Source of the DNA: Ectocarpus siliculosus
Lineage: Eukaryota > Sar > Phaeophyceae > Ectocarpales > Ectocarpaceae
NCBI GenBank assembly: GCA_000310025.1
Contig: FN649743.1
Coordinates: 1,218,016 to 1,282,015, forward strand
Reading direction: 5' to 3'
Length of the DNA stretch: 64,000 bases
Shown here piece after piece: positions 57,620 through 64,000 of this stretch (its first letter is position 1; every line of letters begins with the position of its first letter). Both the position numbers and the translations under genes were made by a program. Below the pieces are notes generated by a model that worked only from the letters and a program-made list of their open reading frames with translations, did no database searches and was not told the DNA's origin.

Positions 57620-57721
57620 CTCCGTGCTTAACGTACGAAGTCCTGCCGTCATAGTGCCCATGAGCTTACTGAGATACGTTCGGCACGTTCTGCATTGCCT
57701 GGGAAAAGCATCAGGGAAAAC
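57620..57721 (-). CDS. Candidate isolated exon, unknown product
   Basis: A 34-codon stretch bounded by a good acceptor (GCGGCAG) and donor (GAG/GTAGGT), encoding VFPDAFPRQCRTCRTYLSKL and more. It has a protein-like composition with a CRTC cysteine pair. It lies downstream of the stop of the acidic-tail gene and upstream of UTP10, so it would belong to a separate minus-strand gene. No neighbouring exons could be chained to it with confidence, so it may be spurious. Confidence 0.25.
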
Positions 57722-57853
57722 CTGCCGCATGGCACCAGCGACACCGAGGAAAAAATACCCAAAGTCAGAACAAACGTTTCGTGGGCAACAAGAAATACTT
57801 TGTTGCTTGTGCCACAACTCGAAACATCATGCTTCAAGTACACTCTAGCGAAT

Positions 57854-58050
57854 GCAGTCGAACCTCGGTTGAGGACAAACCTGTTTTTTTGCTAAAAAAG
57901 TGTCCTCAAGCCGGGGAAGTGTCCTTAAGGTTGATACCCCTCCTTATGTCGTACATTCTCCGAGCCACCATGCTCGTGGACAAAAGTTGCCCTTAACTGG
58001 GGGATTTCCTTCATGTTGGTGTCCTTTAAGCGAAGCATAACTGCTTGTTC
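57854..58050. mobile_element. Possible end of a pogo/Tigger-like DNA transposon
   Basis: CAGTCGAACCTCGGTTGAGG at 57855, followed by GTGTCCTCAAGCCGGGGAAG and GTGTCCTTAAGG, resembles the terminal inverted repeat style of pogo/Tigger elements (CAGT, then GAACCTC and repeated GTCC-TTAA words). A similar GTGTCCTTTAAGCG word is at about 58020. No opposite terminus or transposase was found in the window. The assignment is pattern-based only. Confidence 0.3.
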
Positions 58051-58419
58051 ACCGTATGTATACCATTTCGCTACAAACCACTTAACGAAAACACCAATTA
58101 CATGTAAAGAGTGTAGCGCGAATCCAGCGTCGTCATTCCCAACAGAAGATAAGAAACTCTGTAAGACGCACCCTCGTGGTAACTGCTGTATAGTCGTAGA
58201 GAGAGAAATATTCGACGCAGCGACAAGCGCCACACCCTCCTGGAAGCTTGGTTGACCACATTGAGGTCACAACATAGACCCAACACGCAACTCAGTGCCC
58301 CCGGTTCCGTCTCAAGCTTTCCTTTTTCGAATTGCTTCTGGTGCTGAAGAACATGCTATCTACTGTCGGCGACAAGGCCAGCGCTGATCGCAAAATGCAC
58401 AACAAAATTGCGACAAGCA

Positions 58420-61400
58420 TCACTGAGACTCGGTTTCATCCTCCTCCTCCTCCTCTTCATCATCATCATCGTCGTCATCGTCGTCGCTAGAGTCCTCCCC
58501 CCCGAAGGAGGTGACAGTCTTGCCGCCGAAGGACAGCTTGCTCTGCACCCCGGAGGAAGCGGGCAGGAACGGAGTGTACTTGCTCTTCATCAAGTCCAGA
58601 AGGGTTTTGCTCTGCGTGGATGGGAAGGGGGGGAATGAACGGGCGAATCGGAATCCATTTGGGGCAACAAGCTGAGATCAGAGGAGGTTTGGTGGGGCCG
58701 GGGTCGGGGTCGGGGGCGGGGACGGGGGCGAGGGGGGGCGAAAAGGCCGGGCCATATGACGTACTTCGTGTCGTATCACGAGTCGAGTCGAAACCAGTGT
58801 CATGAGCCAGGATAGCAGAGACACTGGGTGTGGGGGCTGAGTAGAGACGACCACACGACGATACAACCAAACGACAAACGAATCAATGCTTCGGCGGGGG
58901 GTCTGTCGGATGATGCTTTCTGCTACACGAAAAAAAACAACTCGTATGTACTTTCGTCGTTAAATTTTTATGAACCCGCTCAAGGACCCACATATATTCA
59001 GGAATGACTTGCAGAGAGGTAGAGTAAGTGGACGATGTGCACCCGCTTGATTCCGGGGCAGCCTCGGCCCACACTGATTTGAAACGCACAGTATCATCTC
59101 GAAATCCCACACGATGCGTATCGTAGATAACCACGAACTTCCCCAAGGATTTGGTTGGTCCCTCCACGTTCGTCTAGGAACGGCTAAAAGGGTCGTGCCA
59201 TGTATGTAGCTCTTCTCCCCCAAAATCTGTTTCCTCGCCTACAACGGATTTGGGAGACGCAAAGGGGAGCTTTTGTAAGCCGAAATCTAGAATCGTGCAA
59301 ACATTTTCATCCAATACACTACATAGAGAGGTGTGAGTGCGATCTTAGCTAAATTGTGATTTGGGGAAGTTTTTTTTTCTTTCTCCCTTCGGGTCCTTTT
59401 TTTTTTCGTATACCTTTTTTGGGTAAGCTAGCCTGTGACCACGGGAATCGACCCCGTCAAGTGTAAGACTAGTACGGACAGAAGAAGGTACTAGGCAGAG
59501 AAAACGAAACGGTTATTAACGTGAAGACAACAACAACAACAACAACAACAACAACCCAGCCCGCCGGCGGAGGGCAGAAGAAACACAAATAATAGAACAT
59601 TGAGTCGATTTTCGAGGTTGCTTGGGAAACGCTGTTGTACACAATTAGTAATTAGTTTTAATTATGGTTTTTTGTTTGGATTTTGGGAAGACAAGCCAGG
59701 GTGCATGCCCCCCCCCCGCCGTTTGCGACCGACCGACCGACCGACCGACCGACCGACCGACCGACCGCGCGGCGGCTATCGCCCCGTGCCCGCTCACCAT
59801 CTGGACGCTGTTCTGCATGACGCTGGTGAGCTCCCTGTTGATGGCCTCCAACAATCTGACCATCTTCTTGCACTCATCCCCGTCAGGCTTGGCGGTCCGA
59901 GACACCGCCATCGATCCCGCCGCCATCTCGTTGGCGAGGGCCACGACAACGTACTGCCGCTTGTAGCCCTCCTGGGTCTCCGACTTGAGAGAGGGAGGGA
60001 CGGACGGGGGGGGGTTCACGCGATTAGCGTTCACGCGTTTGATTTTTCCACTTCTTGGAGGAAGCGTGTGCGCGCGCGTGTTCTTTTTCGTTGCTTCGAT
60101 AACCGCTGCACTGCTAAACACGCCTCTCGTCTCTCTTCCCGAGGACGGGGCACTGACACTACACTACTGCTCTAAATAGAGACACCGCAGACACTCGGGC
60201 GCTAATTTTCTCTTTTATGTGTTTTTTCCATTGTTCACACGATAAGTTCTTGCTCGTCCCCCCACCCGTTCCTTACTACGGGCTTTGTGTCCACCACTTA
60301 CCTCCAAGAACAGCGATCGATTTTTCACCGTGGCGTGTCTGCTGAACCAACGGATAGGGGGTTGGTCCGCAGTGTGCCTGCTTGGTTCGTCGCGTATGTT
60401 TATGCACTGCTCACGGGCGAAGCAACCGCTGACGGCACCAAGGCCACCTTAAAACATCCACATAGTTCCCCCCACTTATTTGAAGCTAGTGTCAGGGATA
60501 CCAAAATAAACAGCTTTTTTAACTACAGGCATGGCGCTCAACGTGGTGGGTGTCTACAACAGCACAACGTGCGCGCTTGCGGATAATCAGAAAAGCAATT
60601 GAGTTCGCACAGGGTACAGTACTTCATAGGCTTTCCGTACGCGTTGTCCAGGTCAACTTCAAAATTCAGCAGCTTAATCAGCTCTTAGTCTGTGCCATTT
60701 TCGCCACCTACTCTCTGCAAACAATTGCACACAACTCCACCTACAACAACAACAGTCCCGACAGAAGGCACAAGCACCAACGGCGGCAACGACGGACCAA
60801 GCACCGACAACAGGAAGAACAACACCCGGCACCAAACACCAAGACAACCAATCACCTCAAGCACGTCGTCCTCGTTTTCCAGCAGCACGTCCAGCGCCTT
60901 GAGGGCACGCCCGAGCCCTTGCGGCGATTCCTCCGCGTCCGCGTACGACGTGTCCTTCAGGAACCGCTCCTTCAGCAGCCGGTGACAGACCTCGTGGCTT
61001 AGCGATGGCACCACAGCCGCCGAAGTCGCAGCTGCCGCAGCAACGGTGATGTCGGCCGCTACTGTGGCGTTGTTATTGTTTCCCCCCTCCCCACCCCCGA
61101 CGACAACGCCGTGGCCGCTCGAACCGTGAGACGGAGAGGAGGAGGAGGAGGACCGCTTGAACGGAACGTTCCTCGCGAGGAGCGGCCACGTGAAAGTCGT
61201 CACCCGAGATTCTAGCCCACGCGCTGAACACGAAACGAGACAAGGCCGTTAAGGAAACGCCACACGACGAGAGAGACAAGGCCGTACGCGGAACAACAAA
61301 AAAAAACGAACAAAACACAGGGCAGGCAGATAAGAGTGGCAGCGGTGGTGATGTTGACGGTGTGGATGGAGAGGTGGATGGAAAGGGAGGTGGCTTGTTC

Positions 61401-63847
61401 GTCGTTGGCCAGGACAAAAAAACGAGGGTAACGAAGATGAATAGCAGGCGGTAGGTAGATCGGTGACTGTAGTCGGACGCCAGCAGGTGAAGCGGGTGCC
61501 GAATTGAGGGCTTAAAGCCTTCGAGCCTAGAGCGAGCTTGGTCTTGTCTTTTGTCAACCAGAGCTACTGCTATGCATACGTCACTTGTGTAGATATGTCG
61601 ACCTGGAGGTGTTGCCACATCCACGCCAGGACAACCTTCCAAAACACGAAGCAACCTAGACGGGGATCGAAGCTCTACACGACCACCTTGCAAGCGATCT
61701 TTACAGGCGTAAGGTCCAATCCCTGACACTTCAACACAAAAAAAACATGATGTCCTACTCACCTTTCTCCGTTGTTCCTGCCGATATACAACCACAGGTA
61801 ATTAACAGCACCATTTTTCACACAAACAAGTCAGCGGGAAAAGCGCATACAAGAACTCGGTCGACAAATTCGCTCACCGGAGGGGTCGCATAAACCGGCC
61901 ACCAGCGAGGAGAAGGCGTCTCCGTACTCTCGAGCCGGCATGGCATCCACCACGGCCACCAGGGCTCGACACGTCTCGGTCTCGCAGGACCCGTTCTGTT
62001 CGTACAAACAGCAGCATCAATCGCGACGCTTTCCATTTCTCACTACTGTCTTGTAGAAGTATTTCTTACGTTGTTTCGAAAAAAAAAAACTCGTTACGCG
62101 TAACGCGTTACTTTAATTTTTATTTGGCCTACAAAGTGGCATGTTTGTCGTCAATTGTCGTCTCAACACCACCACCTCAGCACAACCGAACTCGAACAAC
62201 ATGGACCCGATGTGCGTTATTCTGCTGTGTCCGAGAGGGGCTGTTCAGAAACGAGCTACTCTTTGACTTAGACCACAATAGCACGGTATGGTATGTTGCA
62301 GAGCGTCTCGAGTTTGGTTGTATGAATCGCCCAACAAAGTGGGGACATCACCGCTCGTCTGATCCAGCCATGGCCTAAGAAACGCCAAGTACACGTGATG
62401 CATACACGCAGCCTACTGTTGCCAATCGCACCACCTCTTCGAGCGGAGCGTTACATGAAAGCACCGCATGGTGCGTGGTGAGCGAGTGGTTGAGTGAGGG
62501 AGCGTGCCGTGGTGGTATTATAGTGCATGGAATCGTGACATGCGATGCTGAGGCGAGACAAAATAGCAGAGAGATGACATGGCCAACGTGCAAAATCTGC
62601 TGTGTCAAACTAAATTCTGCTGTGGCGTCTGTCAACGCACTCGCGATCCGGACTTGTGTTGGTTCGTCTCGACCCGAATCGACTCACCACCTCCTCGTCT
62701 AGCGATGCGGCAGCGAGGTCCAGCATTAGTTCTCGGAGATCGGCAAGGCCCATATCGTGGGCACTTCGTTCGACCATCGCATGCGGTACAGAGAACCAAG
62801 GACAAGCACGCCGCACAGACACACACGGCGGCACACACGAGGGGAAAACGCCATCATCACGCGGGGAGGGGGGGACAACATGCCCAGGGGTACCGTGCGG
62901 TAGGGCAACAAAGAGCTATATCGGTTGGAGTGCCCTAGGAGGGGATAGACAAGGGAGCATGAGAATTTGACCTACTGCCCAACTTGACACTTAACGTGGC
63001 GGCAGCAGTAAAACGCCTTTCGCCCCGCAAACACCAACACTCCCCGGTGTGTGTGCGTCTTGAGCAACATCGAAACAAAAACCGCGGAAGAACGCTTGCC
63101 ATGAAAGTGAATAGGGGCCCGATCGTACCCTCGGAGAATCAGGCGCTCTTCTCGTCGATTCCGTTTCGGTAATCCACTTGCCTTAGAATCAGAACTCAAA
63201 GTTACCGTGCGAAGCACATTCGACGAAACCTGCGCCAGTTGAATGACGGCACAGGGTATGTTTTCTCCGTTCAATTCCCCGGCCAGAATTGCCGGAGAGA
63301 ACTATCCCACCGAAAACGTTCCGAACAAATCAAGCCTCAGCGGTGGAACCAGTCAGGCTGCTTTCCGCTGGCTCTCTCTCGATTGATTGACCCCGCATCA
63401 CCATTTTCTCAATGGCAGAGACCACCCCTATAGCCTCTTTTTTGTTGTTTTATTGCGTGATAGCAGTCGAATAAACAACAAACCTACGCCACAGATGTCG
63501 ACAACATTCCCTTGAGAAGGACTCGCTTCGGAAAAACGGCCGATACGACTGTAGAAACTCCCGCCTTGCGTGCAGGTTGCTCTCACACACTCCTTAAGCC
63601 ATATCAAGACGTAACTACAAGCGCCCACTGCAACCGCTCACCCTCTTCGCAAGCACGCCACCACGACGTTCAACGCCGGCCCCAGGTTTCTCCTCAAGCA
63701 CACGTTGTCCTCCTCCTCCTCCCCCTCCTCCTCTTCTTCCTCTCCTTCATCAACCATACCATCACCGCTGCCGCTAGCGGCGGGTAGCCACACCGCACCG
63801 CAAGCGCGCCAGACATCGAGGATGTCCTGGTAGCGGAGCCTCCATCC
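58420..63847 (-). CDS. Unidentified helical protein with acidic C-terminal tail (5'-partial)
   Basis: Supported exons, 5' to 3': 63642-63847, a segment ending at 62688, 61878-61995, 60856-61211, 59798-59983, 58420-58611 (TGA at 58420). The last four chain perfectly in phase. Seen: WRLRYQDILDVWRACGAVWL, then a long Glu run; MVERSAHDMGLADLRELMLD; ETETCRALVAVVDAMPAREY; a Ser-rich and Asn-rich linker; HEVCHRLLKERFLKD; YVVVALANEMAAGSMAVS; KKMVRLLEAINRELTSVMQN; and a terminal SKLSFGGKTVTSFGGED followed by about 19 Asp/Glu residues. The predicted helices and leucine spacing suggest a HEAT- or ARM-like solenoid, possibly nuclear. I do not recognise the family. Exons between 62.0 and 63.6 kb are unresolved, and the 5' end probably lies beyond 64000. 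Confidence 0.65.
58436..58491. repeat. Purine/pyrimidine triplet tract encoding the acidic tail
   Basis: CATCCTCCTCCTCC, then TCATCATCATCATC and CGTCGTCATCG on the plus strand. Read on the minus strand as GAT/GAC/GAG codons, it gives the run of Asp then Glu at the end of the unidentified protein. It lies in the terminal coding exon 58420-58611. Confidence 0.9.
59526..59556. repeat. AAC trinucleotide microsatellite
   Basis: Ten consecutive AAC/ACA triplets in the intron between exons 59798-59983 and 58420-58611 of the unidentified acidic-tail gene. Not coding. Confidence 0.95.
59727..59767. repeat. GACC tetranucleotide microsatellite
   Basis: About ten GACC units, thirty bases downstream (minus strand) of the donor of exon 59798-59983. 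It lies within the intron, next to a C run at 59708-59717. Confidence 0.95.
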
Positions 63848-64000
63848 CTGTGGGGAAGAGGGGCACGTGCAGCAGGCGAAGGAGGTGGAGTAGATCACGA
63901 AAACGAAGCGCTGCTGTCAGACTATCTGCTCTTGCCCTTGAAAGCACCACTCGACACAACACTGGCACACACGTGCACTGCTCCATGTCCTCCCCCCCCC

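Larger units (their letters stand above)
55653..58419. other. Mostly intergenic region between UTP10 and the acidic-tail gene
   Basis: The 5' flank of UTP10 and the 3' flank of the next minus-strand gene. A plus-strand open frame of 165 codons at 55986-56483 shows no domain and an unlikely composition. A minus-strand candidate exon is described separately, and a possible transposon end lies at 57854-58050. No complete gene could be supported. Confidence 0.4.

Noticed and set aside
59430-59460. tRNA-like T-arm on the minus strand (GGGGTCGATTCCCGTG)
   Set aside because: No matching acceptor stem, D-arm or anticodon arm could be placed upstream; the adjacent CTAGTAC/GTACTAG hairpin does not fit a cloverleaf.
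62972-63274. Exon VSSNVLRTVTLSSDS of the acidic-tail gene
   Set aside because: The reading frame is protein-like, but neither acceptor tried gave a phase compatible with exon 63642-63847, so it was left out of the model.

Overview
The window looks like nuclear DNA of an intron-rich eukaryote, most likely a stramenopile and plausibly a brown alga of the Ectocarpus kind. Evidence seen directly: no bacterial-style operons, coding exons of about 40-1040 bp separated by introns mostly of 150-1000 bp (one of 4.1 kb), GT-AG borders with matching phases, Ala/Gly/Ser-rich inserts inside conserved domains, and many small repeats confined to introns. The species assignment is inference.

Layout. (1) About 250-11444, minus: the 5' and middle part of a large gene encoding at least ten IQ motifs, a p25-alpha (TPPP-like) domain, another IQ motif and a WW-like exon; its 3' end lies beyond base 1. 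(2) 11772-21782, plus: a 17-exon P1B-type copper-transporting ATPase of the chloroplast PAA1/PAA2 (PacS) kind, head-to-head with gene 1. (3) 22073-27570, minus: a 10-exon SMYD-like SET-domain protein of about 532 residues, tail-to-tail with the ATPase and only 290 bp away. (4) 27571-29591: intergenic, with two short unexplained minus-strand reading frames. (5) 29592-55652, minus: a complete 24-exon gene of about 2822 codons for UTP10/HEATR1 (BAP28), a HEAT-repeat subunit of the small-subunit processome; its introns hold nearly all of the window's repeats. (6) 55653-58419: mostly intergenic, one weak candidate exon and a possible DNA-transposon end. (7) 58420 to at least 63847, minus: the 3' part of a gene for an unidentified helical protein with a very acidic C-terminus.

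The genes are not an operon or pathway: calmodulin/tubulin-type scaffold, plastid copper supply, lysine methylation and ribosome biogenesis are unrelated housekeeping roles. Exon borders were chosen by hand from splice consensus, reading-frame phase and family conservation; those in UTP10, the ATPase (from exon 2) and the SET gene form unbroken phase chains, which is the main support for the models. No rRNA, tRNA, CRISPR array or intact mobile element was found.
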